A stretch of DNA of 9,000 bases from Cytophagales bacterium (GCA_022360235.1 JAKSDE010000127.1:1-9000); one strand, 5' to 3'; positions 1 to 7,313 are shown, numbered from the stretch's first letter. Translations and numbers: made by a program. The notes: a model not told the origin generated them from the sequence alone.

Positions 1-108
1 AGGTTTTTCTTGCCAATATTGCTACGCTATAGATGAGTTTTTGTGAGCTAAGATCGTCATTTTAAGTGTAAAAACACCGTATTGAATACTTGTTAAGGGT
101 CAACTACA
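1..108 (-). repeat. Repeat copy A: left arm of long inverted repeat, mobile-element end
   Basis: Read on the minus strand, this stretch begins with the shared core TTAACAAGTATTCAATAC (79-96). It continues through a block containing ATCTTAGCTCAC and ends in a block containing GCAATATTGGCAAGAAAA at the window edge. The same blocks in the same order occur on the plus strand at 8026-8120, so 1-96 and 8026-8120 are imperfect inverted copies, by eye roughly 80% identical. The outer flank TAGTTGACCC (97-106) matches the flanks of copies B, C and D better than that of E. The arm probably continues left of the window into an insertion sequence; that is inference from copy E, which lies next to a transposase remnant. 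Confidence 0.8.
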
Positions 109-123
109 TAGTTTTTGTACTTT

Positions 124-131
124 TATCTTTG
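124..131 (+). promoter_or_regulatory. Candidate -7 promoter box for ribE
   Basis: TATCTTTG fits the Bacteroidota -7 consensus TAnnTTTG. It would place the transcription start near 138, giving a 5' leader of about 16 bases before the ATG at 154. No TTTG-like -33 box was found at the usual spacing of about 20 bases; the expected position falls in the flank of repeat copy A. The call therefore rests on one short box in AT-rich DNA. Confidence 0.4.
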
Positions 132-153
132 TAAAACAAAGACTTCCCAAACA

Positions 154-750
154 ATGTTTACTGGTATTGTAGAAGCTATGAGCACAATAAAATCTATCCT
201 GCAAGCAGGGACAAATTATCATTTCGAGATTCAAACTAGTCTTGCAGCAGCACTTAAGATAGATCAAAGTGTAGCCCATAATGGCGTATGTCTTACGGTA
301 GTAGATGTGGCTTCAGCTACCTACAAGGTGACAGCAGTGGATGAAACGTTGCAGAGAACGAATCTGGGTACGTTAAAGCCAGGAGATTATATCAACCTAG
401 AACGTTGCCTGCCAGCCAATGGTCGATTGGAGGGTCATGTGGTGCAAGGGCATGTGGATCAGGTAGGGGTATGTACCGCTATCGAAGAAAAGGAGGGGAG
501 CTGGCTTTTTCAGTTTACCTATGCGCCCAATGAAGCCTCTTTAATTGTTGAGAAAGGCTCGATAACGGTAAATGGGGTGAGTCTTACCTGCTTTAACACA
601 ACCGCAAACACATTTACCATAGCCATTATTCCCTATACTTTTCGGCATACCAACTTTCAATATTTAAAAGTAGGCGATCGTGTGAACCTAGAGTTTGATA
701 TTATTGGGAAGTATGTGAAGCTCTTACTTGAAAAAAGGAATGATGTATAG
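154..750 (+). CDS. ribE: Riboflavin synthase, alpha subunit
   Basis: This enzyme dismutates two 6,7-dimethyl-8-ribityllumazine molecules into riboflavin and 5-amino-6-ribitylamino-uracil, the last step of riboflavin synthesis, in the cytosol. The 198-residue product has the expected length and two lumazine-binding repeats. The first (about 1-97) opens with the canonical MFTGIVEA and contains SVAHNGVCLTV (39-49). The second (from about 98) contains GHVVQGHVDQVG and KGSITVNGVSLT (134-145), the counterpart of the repeat-1 motif, with FRHTNF near 163. I chose the ATG at 154 because the family begins MFTGIV; an in-frame TTG at 115 would add 13 unrelated residues and run through the candidate promoter. 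The gene stands alone with no other rib gene in view, and repeat copies A and B lie on either side. It ends in TAG and converges on rmuC. The synonym ribC is used in some species. Confidence 0.95.
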   Translation: MFTGIVEAMSTIKSILQAGTNYHFEIQTSLAAALKIDQSVAHNGVCLTVVDVASATYKVTAVDETLQRTNLGTLKPGDYINLERCLPANGRLEGHVVQGHVDQVGVCTAIEEKEGSWLFQFTYAPNEASLIVEKGSITVNGVSLTCFNTTANTFTIAIIPYTFRHTNFQYLKVGDRVNLEFDIIGKYVKLLLEKRNDV

Positions 751-806
751 CCATCGTTTCATCGTTGGCATGCCTATTACAAAATGACAACAAGCTCTAC
801 ATGATG

Positions 807-845
807 TAGTCGGCCCTTAACAAGTATTCAATAAGGGTTGACTCA
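807..845. terminator. Stem-loop built on repeat copy B, shared by convergent ribE and rmuC
   Basis: The core TTAACAAGTATTCAATA lies at 817-833. Bases 808-819 can pair with 832-843 (AGTCGGCCCTTA with TAAGGGTTGACT) in a 12-bp stem with two G-U pairs and a 12-base loop made from the core. Immediately left, CTACATGATGTAG (795-807 region) is a second small palindrome. The hairpin lies in the 108-bp gap between the ribE stop and the rmuC stop, where a bidirectional terminator is expected. No strong T-run follows it on either strand, so termination is inferred from position and fold only. Confidence 0.5.
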
Positions 846-858
846 TTAGTTGTCAGTG

Positions 859-2139
859 CTATTCTTTAGCAAGGTCGAGCAACTTCTGATCCAATGATTT
901 GTTGGTTCTCGCACCCAGTTCTTTAATGCGCTGGGCTTTACTTACTAAATTACCTCTCCCTTCATATAATTTTTTCACTGCTTCTATATAGACCTTTCGC
1001 GTACTATCCATTTGCCGCCCGACGTTTTTTAAGTCTTCTATAAAGCTCACAAATTTATCATACAACGCTCCCCCTTGGCGAGCGATTTCTAATGCATGCT
1101 GATTCTGATATTCGTTTTTCCAAATATTAGCGATTGTTCTTAAGGTGGCAGTGAGGGTAGAAGGCGAGACAACTACAATATTCTTCTCATAAGCATCATT
1201 AAAGAGGGAAGCGTCATGTTGTACTGCTAAGCTAAAGGCTGGCTCCATCGGAATAAACATCAACACAAAATCTAGCCCCCTCATAGCATACAGGTCTTGG
1301 TAGTTTTTTTCACTCAGCAGGCTAATATGCTTTCTTACTGACTGGGTGTGCTTCTTGAGATATACCTCTCTCTCCTCTTCATATGCAGTGTTAAAAAATT
1401 TTTCATAGTTTACCAGAGAAACTTTAGCATCGATAATGATAGTTTTTTCTTCAGGTAGTTTAACGATAATATCAGGCTGATAACGTTTCCCTGCTTCTGT
1501 CACAAGAGAGGCTTGAACAAAATACTCCCTGCCTTTTACAAGGCCTGACTTTTCAAGTATGCTCTCGAGAATAAATTCTCCCCACTCACCTTGTACTTTT
1601 GTATCTCCTTTGATCGCTTTTGTTAAGTTTTCCGCTTCTTTCGTGATTTGTGAATTGAGTTCGTTGAGCTTCTTTATTTCTGTTCGGAGGGCTACATTCC
1701 TTTCAAGACTTTCTTTATTGGTTTGTTCTACTTTCTTTTCGAATGCTATTATTCTCTCGCCTAGCGGTTTTAAGATATTTTCTAAGTTAATTTTATTCTG
1801 GTCAGTAAATTTTTTGCTTTTCTCTTCCAGCAAATCATTCGCTAGATTCTTAAACTGAATGGTAAATTTTTCTTGTATTTTTTCTACTTCTTGTTTTTGT
1901 TCTTTTAGCTTCTCTCCTAGATTTTTATTATCTGCTGCTAGGCTTGCTAAGTTGGTAGATAGATGGAGATTCTTATCGCGCTCTTGTACAAGTTCGCCCT
2001 TGTTTTCCTCTAGGCTTTGCTGGATGCTATCTAGCTTGGTTTGCAGAGCTTGGTTCGTTGAATGAAGCTTCAGTTTTGCGAGATACCATGCACTCACTCC
2101 CCCTGTGACTAGCCCGATAGTCAAATAGATGAATTCCAC
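859..2139 (-). CDS. rmuC: RmuC family DNA recombination protein
   Basis: RmuC proteins are membrane-anchored, with a nuclease-like fold; E. coli rmuC mutants show more recombination between short inverted repeats. The exact biochemical role is unsettled. The 426-residue product has an N-terminal membrane helix (about 3-22), a long charged coiled coil (about 25-180) and the RmuC domain (about 178-400). Family signatures are visible: GEWGEFILESILEKSGL (184-200), the PD of QPDIIVKLP (221-229) followed by IIIDAKVSL (234-242), and FVLMFIPMEPAF (291-302). The PD...DAK arrangement resembles a PD-(D/E)XK nuclease core. The start codon is GTG (2137-2139); it puts the membrane helix at the very N-terminus, as in the family, and no ATG lies nearby in frame. 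It converges on ribE; the SPOR gene lies 199 bp upstream on the same strand. Confidence 0.93.
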   Translation of the reverse strand: MEFIYLTIGLVTGGVSAWYLAKLKLHSTNQALQTKLDSIQQSLEENKGELVQERDKNLHLSTNLASLAADNKNLGEKLKEQKQEVEKIQEKFTIQFKNLANDLLEEKSKKFTDQNKINLENILKPLGERIIAFEKKVEQTNKESLERNVALRTEIKKLNELNSQITKEAENLTKAIKGDTKVQGEWGEFILESILEKSGLVKGREYFVQASLVTEAGKRYQPDIIVKLPEEKTIIIDAKVSLVNYEKFFNTAYEEEREVYLKKHTQSVRKHISLLSEKNYQDLYAMRGLDFVLMFIPMEPAFSLAVQHDASLFNDAYEKNIVVVSPSTLTATLRTIANIWKNEYQNQHALEIARQGGALYDKFVSFIEDLKNVGRQMDSTRKVYIEAVKKLYEGRGNLVSKAQRIKELGARTNKSLDQKLLDLAKE

Positions 2140-2293
2140 GTTCCTAGTTATCCATGTGTTGTCCTACAATAAGGGCATCCCTTGCTGTCATCTTCTAACA
2201 TCCCACCCCCTCTCCCCTTTCTTTATTGAAAGTCGAAGGTAAAAAGATCCCTCTTCTCGCTCCTCTTCTTTTTGGCAAGATTACTTTTTACTT

Positions 2294-2321
2294 GAACTCC
2301 TCTTGTGAAACGTAAGAGTTC
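2294..2321. repeat. Short inverted repeat between rmuC and the SPOR gene
   Basis: GAACTC (2294-2299) and GAGTTC (2316-2321) are exact inverted copies about 20 bases past the SPOR gene stop. An alternative stem uses CTCTT (2300-2304) with AAGAG (2314-2318). No U-run follows on the minus-strand transcript, so a terminator role is only possible. The rest of the 199-bp gap holds an 8-base inverted pair (GTAAAAAG at 2239-2246, CTTTTTAC at 2284-2291) and no gene. Confidence 0.3.
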
Positions 2322-2338
2322 TGACGCCCCTAGGTTGG

Positions 2339-2923
2339 TTATTTATTTTGTACCTTATTCAATGCGTCTTTAAGTGGAATTCTCTGACCATCTTTTAACG
2401 GCACAATCCAAGCATCTTTGATCCCCATTGCTCTTATTTCTTTTTTAAGCTGGTCTGCTTTCCAATAGTCTCTGAAGCTACCCAGCGTATATTTATTTAA
2501 ATCATCTACTTTTTCTTGCACTAGGTCTCCTTCGCTACCTGCTAAGATATTACTTAAGTCACGTTTTCTATAAGCACCAATTTGAACTTTAAATACAATG
2601 CCTTTTGTGAAGTCTTCGCCCATTCCTTTACGCTCCCCTCCTTTGCCACCATCTCCTTCCTTTCTCAAAGCGTCGAGTTCCTTTTCTAATTCAGTAATCT
2701 TTTTCGTTTGTGCTTCACTACTTTTTTTAGGAGATTTAGCAGCCTCCATTTTCAATTTATGGTTCTCCTCAATGAGATCTTTCAATTGACTGGGACTCAT
2801 AGACTTTTTCCTTTTTTTCCATTCCTTCATTGCCCTTCTTTCGTCTTTACTGAGCTTGGCGTATATGGGGCTGCTTACCCAAGTGAGTAGAAGTGTACTT
2901 AATAAAATGAGTGTTTTTTTCAT
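2339..2923 (-). CDS. Exported SPOR-domain-like protein
   Basis: The 194-residue product is probably exported to the periplasm. Residues 1-22 are a signal peptide: MKK, a hydrophobic stretch LILLSTLLLTWVSSPI, then a likely cleavage after YA (21-22). A very basic and charged stretch (about 23-105, with KEWKKRKK at 33-40 and a predicted coiled coil around 48-90) leads through a Gly-rich linker (91-102) to a C-terminal SPOR-like domain (about 108-180). That domain shows FKVQIGAYRKRDL (111-123) and YTLGSFRDYWKADQLKKEI (145-163), the usual SPOR pattern of a xVQIGAY strand and a YrVxvGxF strand followed by a helix. Classical SPOR domains bind septal, denuded peptidoglycan; whether this divergent copy does is inference. 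Such proteins are sometimes auto-labelled ezrin/radixin/moesin in Bacteroidota because of the coiled coil. The start is the ATG at 2923. Confidence 0.8.
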   Translation of the reverse strand: MKKTLILLSTLLLTWVSSPIYAKLSKDERRAMKEWKKRKKSMSPSQLKDLIEENHKLKMEAAKSPKKSSEAQTKKITELEKELDALRKEGDGGKGGERKGMGEDFTKGIVFKVQIGAYRKRDLSNILAGSEGDLVQEKVDDLNKYTLGSFRDYWKADQLKKEIRAMGIKDAWIVPLKDGQRIPLKDALNKVQNK

Positions 2924-3242
2924 AGTTTTTAAACGTTTAATTTTTTCTGAGCATCGTTGCTCAAGCTACAAAATTTATTTTAAAAAATTAGCAGACTAAT
3001 GCTTGCAATTTAACTTTTAACTATTGAAATAGCAACCCTATTATTTACTGTACCATAAAATATAAGTTTACAAAAGCTAAACACGTTCTCAATACCAAAG
3101 ATGCAAGCTGCATAGAAGGATAGGGTATGATGTGCTGCTTCTTTTGTCTTTGGCCTGACAATTTTGTCGCAGAGAAAATAACTAGGTAAACTTCTTCGTT
3201 GCGCTATGTGTCGTATCTTTATGAGGAGCGACTATACTTGTT
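2924..3242. other. Divergent intergenic region between the SPOR gene and recQ
   Basis: This 319-bp stretch should hold the promoters of both divergent genes. It is AT-rich on the SPOR side. A perfect 6-bp hairpin, TGAGCA-TCGT-TGCTCA, lies at 2948-2963, in what would be the SPOR mRNA leader. On the minus strand TAAATTTTG (2977-2969) is one base longer than the TAnnTTTG box. On the recQ side TATCTTTA (3214-3221) is one base off that box, and AGGAG (3224-3228) lies 14 bases before the recQ ATG, rather far for a classical ribosome binding site. No gene or RNA was recognised. Confidence 0.4.
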
Positions 3243-5168
3243 ATGTACAGCATCCATGAAGTATTAAAACAGTATTGGGGCTACCCCTCTTTCCGTCCAT
3301 TACAAGAAGAGATTATCCAGGCAGTGTTGGAAGGCAAGGATGTATTAGCTTTACTACCTACCGGCGGGGGGAAGTCGCTATGCTTTCAGGTGCCTACCTT
3401 GCTTAAAGAAGGAGTGTGTATTGTTGTTTCTCCGTTGATTGCACTTATGAAAGATCAGGTGGAGCAACTCAAGAAGAGAGGCATTGCTGCGGTGGCTATT
3501 TTTGCTGGCATGACATACCAGGAGATCGATGTGATGTTGGATAATTGTATCTATGGTAAGGTAAAGTTTTTATATGTATCTCCTGAGCGATTAAAAACAA
3601 CGTTGTTTCAAGAACGTGTTAAAAGAATGAAGGTAAGCTTATTAGTTGTGGACGAGGCACACTGTATTTCGCAATGGGGGTATGACTTTCGGCCACCGTA
3701 CCTGGAAATTGCTGCTTTGAGACCGCTCATACCCACGGCTAATACGATGGCCCTTACAGCAACGGCGACTAAAGAAGTAAAGGCTGACATTCAAGAGAAG
3801 TTACATCTCAACAAGGTAGCCTTGTTTCAAAAAAGTTTTGCTAGGGACAATTTAGCTTATGCTGTGCGGAAGGTAGAAGATAAAGAGAAGAAATTGTTAG
3901 CAATTATCAAGCAAGTACCTGGAAGTACGATAGTATATGCCAATACACGCAAGAAGACGCAAAAGGTAGCTAACTTCTTGAAGAAAAATGGGATAAGTAG
4001 TGCCTTTTACCATGCAGGGCTGCCTCATCTAGCGAGAACTGTGAGGCAGGATGCGTGGATGGAAGATAAAATAAGGGTGATGGTGGCTACCAATGCGTTT
4101 GGTATGGGAATTGACAAGCCTGATGTCCGCTTAGTTGTTCATCTGGATTTACCTACTACACTCGAGGCTTACTATCAGGAGGCAGGGCGTGCTGGCCGCG
4201 ATGACAAGAAGGCGTATGCAGTGGTATTGTATGATGAACATGATATCGAGGGACTAAGAGAACGTATTCAAAAGGGCTACCCTTCTATTGAGCAACTCAA
4301 AAAGGTTTATCAGCAGCTAGCTAACTATTATAAAATTGCTGTAGGGAGTCATACGATGGTTACCTATGATTTTGACTTAGAAGCGTTTTCGCTTGCCTAC
4401 CAATTAAAGCCCTTCGATGCTTATCAAGCTATGAAGCAATTAGAAGAAGAAGGGTTTATACAACTGAATAAAAGCTTTTTTCAGCCTTCGAAGATTGTCA
4501 TTGCTGCTACGCCTAAGGAGTTGTATGCTTTTCAAGTAGCACATGCTTCGTATGATACGCTTATCAAGGCCTTGTTGAGAATGTATGGGGGAGAGTTGTT
4601 TACTGATTTTTGTAGAATCTCAGAAAAGCAAATAGCAAAATTTTTGACTATACCCCAAGAGCATGTGGTCAAGCAACTCAATGCTTTAGCTCGCTTGTCG
4701 ATGATCCGATATATACCTCAGAAAGAACAAGCACAACTTACGTTTATCACACCGCGCTATCCAGCTCATGAACTTCCTTTGAATACGAAAAAATTAAAAC
4801 AAAGAAAGGCCATTGCGCTCAACAAAGCAGAAACGATCATTCACTATGTGACGCATGCGCATCGTTGTCGCACTCAGTTATTATTAGCATATCTTGATGA
4901 GGTTTCGTACAAAAAATGTCATATTTGTGATATCTGCCTAGAGAAAGGGAAAAAGCGTGGGAATGGTAAGGAAAAAGAAGCAGTGTATCAGCAATACAGG
5001 ACACGGGTTTTACAGTGTATAGAAAAAGGGGTTAACGAAATAGAGGGTATTATACAGGCTATCGCTCCTGACGCAGAAGAGACGTTGTTAATGACGATAA
5101 GACAACTGTTGGAGAATGAGGAGATTACCTACGATCGGTCTTCTAAACTTATTTTATGGAGGGAATAG
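3243..5168 (+). CDS. recQ: RecQ-family ATP-dependent DNA helicase
   Basis: This is a 3'-5' superfamily 2 DNA helicase for recombination and replication repair. The 641-residue protein has all core motifs in order: motif 0 region FRPLQEEII (17-25), Walker A LLPTGGGKSLCFQ (37-49), DEAHCISQWGYDFRP (137-151), LTATAT (171-176), STIVYANTRKK (228-238), VATNAFGMGIDKP (281-293) and YYQEAGRAGRD (310-320). The zinc-binding cysteines C542, C559, C562 and C565 keep the E. coli RecQ spacing (C-x16-C-x2-C-x2-C). They come about 160 residues later than in the E. coli enzyme because of an inserted region (about 345-535) that is typical of a Bacteroidota paralogue. A winged-helix-like tail follows; no HRDC domain is seen. 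The ATG at 3243 gives the family's usual N-terminus. The CPBP gene begins 41 bp downstream on the same strand and may be co-transcribed. Confidence 0.95.
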   Translation: MYSIHEVLKQYWGYPSFRPLQEEIIQAVLEGKDVLALLPTGGGKSLCFQVPTLLKEGVCIVVSPLIALMKDQVEQLKKRGIAAVAIFAGMTYQEIDVMLDNCIYGKVKFLYVSPERLKTTLFQERVKRMKVSLLVVDEAHCISQWGYDFRPPYLEIAALRPLIPTANTMALTATATKEVKADIQEKLHLNKVALFQKSFARDNLAYAVRKVEDKEKKLLAIIKQVPGSTIVYANTRKKTQKVANFLKKNGISSAFYHAGLPHLARTVRQDAWMEDKIRVMVATNAFGMGIDKPDVRLVVHLDLPTTLEAYYQEAGRAGRDDKKAYAVVLYDEHDIEGLRERIQKGYPSIEQLKKVYQQLANYYKIAVGSHTMVTYDFDLEAFSLAYQLKPFDAYQAMKQLEEEGFIQLNKSFFQPSKIVIAATPKELYAFQVAHASYDTLIKALLRMYGGELFTDFCRISEKQIAKFLTIPQEHVVKQLNALARLSMIRYIPQKEQAQLTFITPRYPAHELPLNTKKLKQRKAIALNKAETIIHYVTHAHRCRTQLLLAYLDEVSYKKCHICDICLEKGKKRGNGKEKEAVYQQYRTRVLQCIEKGVNEIEGIIQAIAPDAEETLLMTIRQLLENEEITYDRSSKLILWRE

Positions 5169-5209
5169 GTAATTTGTTGTTTCGAGTTTCGAGCTAATCT
5201 TAACATAAA

Positions 5210-6088
5210 ATGACATCTATTGTATTTCTTAACTATACTTTCTTCTGCTTATTAGCTGTTGCTATAGTTTTGGGATGGACAAGCACTTATAAGCAGCAAG
5301 GATTATATGTCTTTTCACTAGCTTTGGTTATAGGGCTGGCAATGGGAATGCTAACTGCTATAGGACTACTCACTATCGTTGTTTTAGGTATCGTGATGTA
5401 CTTACTTGAAAGAAAAAGCTTACCAAACTACTATCAATGGCTTTTACAAGTTATTCTTTTCTCGATTTTTATAGGCTTTACCTACCATCTTCTTCCTGGA
5501 TTCCATAATTGGAAAATCTTAGATAAGGTACAATTATCTGCTACAGCTACTCCTTATACCATGTATCTAAACGTAGAAAAGCCCGTATATGCTTTTTTCT
5601 CTGTCTATTTCGGACAGAAAATAGCTACTTCTTCCAATAGTTGGATCCGTATTTTAAAGTGGAGTATTATAGGATTTTTGATCGCTTTTTCATTGTTGAT
5701 GCTCGCTAATAGCCTACTCAAAGTGGTGGCATTTGACCCTAAACTACCTCAGATAACGTTTATTTGGATTTTACGGATGCTTCTTTCTGTTTGTTTAGCA
5801 GAGGAGGCATTTTTTAGAGGCCATCTCCAAGAAAAGCTGACTTTGGCACTTCGCAAATATAAGCAGGGAGCGTGGATTGCATGGGGAGTGGTAAGTCTAT
5901 TATTTGGTTTAGTACACTGGCCAGGAGGCATGTCTATGTTTCTTATGGCAACGTTGGCAGGACTTGCCTATGGTTTTGCCTATTTAAAAACGGGAAGACT
6001 TGAGGCAGCCGTCCTAGCACACTTTTTTGTAAACCTCGTTCACTTTCTGCTTTTTTCATACCCCATGCTTGGGGAAAGCTATAAGTAA
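5210..6088 (+). CDS. CPBP (CAAX/Abi-type) intramembrane metalloprotease
   Basis: This is an integral inner-membrane protein of the CPBP family, related to Rce1-type prenyl proteases; the natural substrate is unknown. The 292-residue sequence shows about eight hydrophobic segments, approximately 5-22, 31-66, 75-95, 150-170, 182-198, 221-236, 240-260 and 265-284. The conserved catalytic motifs are all present: EExxxR as E198-E199-R203 in LAEEAFFRG, FxxxH as F232-H236 in FGLVHW, and HxxxN as H271-N275 in AHFFVN. The enzyme is therefore probably active. The N-terminal 150 residues are unrecognised hydrophobic sequence with a soluble loop at about 96-125. It starts 41 bp after recQ with no visible terminator between them, and ends 19 bp before the inverted end of the IS4-type remnant. 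The family includes bacteriocin-immunity and protein-processing members; nothing here selects between them. Confidence 0.85.
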   Translation: MTSIVFLNYTFFCLLAVAIVLGWTSTYKQQGLYVFSLALVIGLAMGMLTAIGLLTIVVLGIVMYLLERKSLPNYYQWLLQVILFSIFIGFTYHLLPGFHNWKILDKVQLSATATPYTMYLNVEKPVYAFFSVYFGQKIATSSNSWIRILKWSIIGFLIAFSLLMLANSLLKVVAFDPKLPQITFIWILRMLLSVCLAEEAFFRGHLQEKLTLALRKYKQGAWIAWGVVSLLFGLVHWPGGMSMFLMATLAGLAYGFAYLKTGRLEAAVLAHFFVNLVHFLLFSYPMLGESYK

Positions 6089-6107
6089 AATTAAGAAAAG
6101 TGTAACG

Positions 6108-6218
6108 AGTCGTCCCTTAACAAGTATTAAATACTGTGTTTTACGTCGGGTAGGTCGGAGCCCGTGGGTGTCCCCGCAGGCTCTTTCCCCCCTAAGGTAT
6201 AATGACACTAACTTAATA
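6108..6218 (+). repeat. Repeat copy C: end of the IS4-type element beyond the transposase 3' end
   Basis: The core TTAACAAGTATTAAATAC (6117-6134) differs from the other copies at one base. It is followed by TTTTACGTCGGGTAGGTCGG, and then a strong hairpin with 6158-6168 pairing with 6173-6183 (GAGCC outer stem, GTGGG/CCCGC inner stem, one C-A mismatch, one G-U pair). The inner inverted segment around TAATGACACTAA (6200-6211) closes the arm. The inverted partner is 7069-7195. The hairpin is followed by a short run of T and C, not a clean T-tract. Confidence 0.8.
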
Positions 6219-6221
6219 TAT

Positions 6222-7028
6222 TTATCTGTATTTTTTATACCTGCCTTTACACTTGGAGATGATTTCATAGCAGTTATACAAGGCATCCAGTAATAACAAA
6301 GAGTTGGGGGATAATTCATCAAGCAGCGGGTAGAATAAGGCTAATTCGCTTACATGACGGTTGGACAACTTGAAGCGATGGATTTGTCCGGTGCCTGGTT
6401 CGATAATCGTCTCTAATAGAGCCTGAGGATAACCTGGACTGCCCTGCCCTTTATGCTTGACTTCATACTCCTTTCTCAGGGAGGGAGTATCCTGCATTTG
6501 CAGCTAGCTACCCTCTCCCATTAGCACGCGGTAGCCATGCCAGTGGGTATAGGGGTTTTTGGCTCGCTGTATACGAGTAGCCTTCAACAACTCTTCGGTC
6601 ATCTCTAGAGGCACACGGCTACGCGCTTTGCTGTAGGCCGCTGTATTCAGCGATATATCCTTCTGCAGGCTGATAGAAAGCTGAGCAGCCTATTTCTTAG
6701 GCCTGCCGGCTTTCTTTGCTTTTTGAATATCTAATTGTTTCTGTTTTTCCATGGACTCCTCTAGGGCTTGTTGGGCCTGTTGCCTATGTTGCTGATGAAT
6801 CAGCTAATACAGATCTACCGAGTTCTTCAGCGTCTTAGCTGCCAGGGTCGCCGTTAATACCATGGTTAATAAGGTGTTGTTTAAGGTGAAAATTCGGTTA
6901 CGACTTTTCTGGCTAGGTGCCTGCTGTAAAACTGCTGTGGGAAACTCCTTTTCCAAGAGTCCTCTAATGTTCCCTGTCTTACATTCTTGTATTTTCTTAC
7001 TTATGGCTAGTGATCGGTTTAGTTTCAT
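6222..7028 (-). pseudogene. IS4-family DDE transposase, three in-frame stops and missing C-terminus
   Basis: One reading frame runs from the ATG at 7028 to a stop at 6222 with no frameshift, but is interrupted by TAG at 6804-6806, 6690-6692 and 6504-6506. The first two fit CAG-to-TAG changes. Segments in order: MKLNRSLAISKKIQE at the start, FTLNNTLLTMVLTATLAAKTL, a Gln-rich coiled segment ending KKAGRPKK, RIQRAKNPYTHWHGYRVLMG, and then LQMQDTPSLRKEY, which matches the IS4 pattern DG(T/S)...MPDTP. The first catalytic Asp appears as Glu (codon 6513-6515, GEGS). The second is present in LLLLDALYNCYE (Asp codon 6285-6287). The frame then ends in unrelated KGRYKKYR, so the third catalytic residue (the Glu of the C-terminal Y-R-E region) is absent. 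About 268 codons remain of a family usually above 400. Certainly inactive. Confidence 0.85.
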
Positions 7029-7068
7029 GTTAGGCTTATCTTTTTATTCACTAGCAAAGGGAATAAAA

Positions 7069-7195
7069 TTATTAAATTAGTGTCATTAGTTCTTAGAGAG
7101 GAAAGGGCCCCAGGAAGCCTCCTACAGGAGACTTCCGTAGGCCCCGACCTACTCGACGTAAAAATACAGTATTGAATACTTGTTAAGAGCCGACT
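7069..7195 (-). repeat. Repeat copy D: end of the IS4-type element upstream of the transposase start
   Basis: This is the inverted partner of 6108-6218. From the outside inward it has CGACT (7191-7195), the core at 7169-7186, ACGTCGAGTAGGTCGG on the minus strand (7145-7160 region), a long hairpin (7105-7144), and the inner inverted segment at 7069-7095. The hairpin pairs 7105-7109 with 7140-7144, 7113-7117 with 7132-7136, and 7119-7122 with 7127-7130. The hairpin sequence differs from that of copy C although its position is the same. Confidence 0.8.
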
Positions 7196-7313
7196 AAATA
7201 ATTTTTCTAAACGTCCAAAAGGACAATTACAAAGCAGCTAAAAGTATGCTTCTCTTACTTACACATGGGAAGAACGATGATTCTAGCGCAAAGGGCGATA
7301 AACATGCACCTTA

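Larger units (their letters stand above)
6108..7195 (-). mobile_element. Decayed IS4-type insertion sequence with long inverted ends
   Basis: The element is bounded by AGTCG at 6108-6112 and CGACT at 7191-7195. Inside each end is a near-identical inverted stretch of about 56 bp (about 89% by eye) holding the 18-bp core. A GC-rich hairpin comes next, then a second inverted stretch around TAATGACACTAA (6200-6211 and its complement at 7079-7090). Between them lies a broken transposase frame on the minus strand. Both ends survive while the transposase has lost its 3' part, so this is an internally deleted, non-autonomous derivative. No convincing target-site duplication is visible outside the ends. 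Confidence 0.75.

Noticed and set aside
115..153. Upstream TTG start for ribE
   Set aside because: It would add 13 residues before the family-typical MFTGIVEA and overlap the candidate promoter box.
2339..2923. Eukaryote-like ezrin/radixin/moesin protein
   Set aside because: The similarity comes from the charged coiled coil; the C-terminus has SPOR-type strands and there is no FERM domain.
5210..6088. Phage-defence (Abi) role for the CPBP protein
   Set aside because: The old 'Abi' family name does not show defence function. The gene sits beside recQ in a housekeeping context and no partner defence gene is visible.
6069..6293. Plus- and minus-strand small frames over the CPBP 3' end and repeat copy C
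   Set aside because: They run through the inverted end and its hairpin, so the translation is of repeat DNA.
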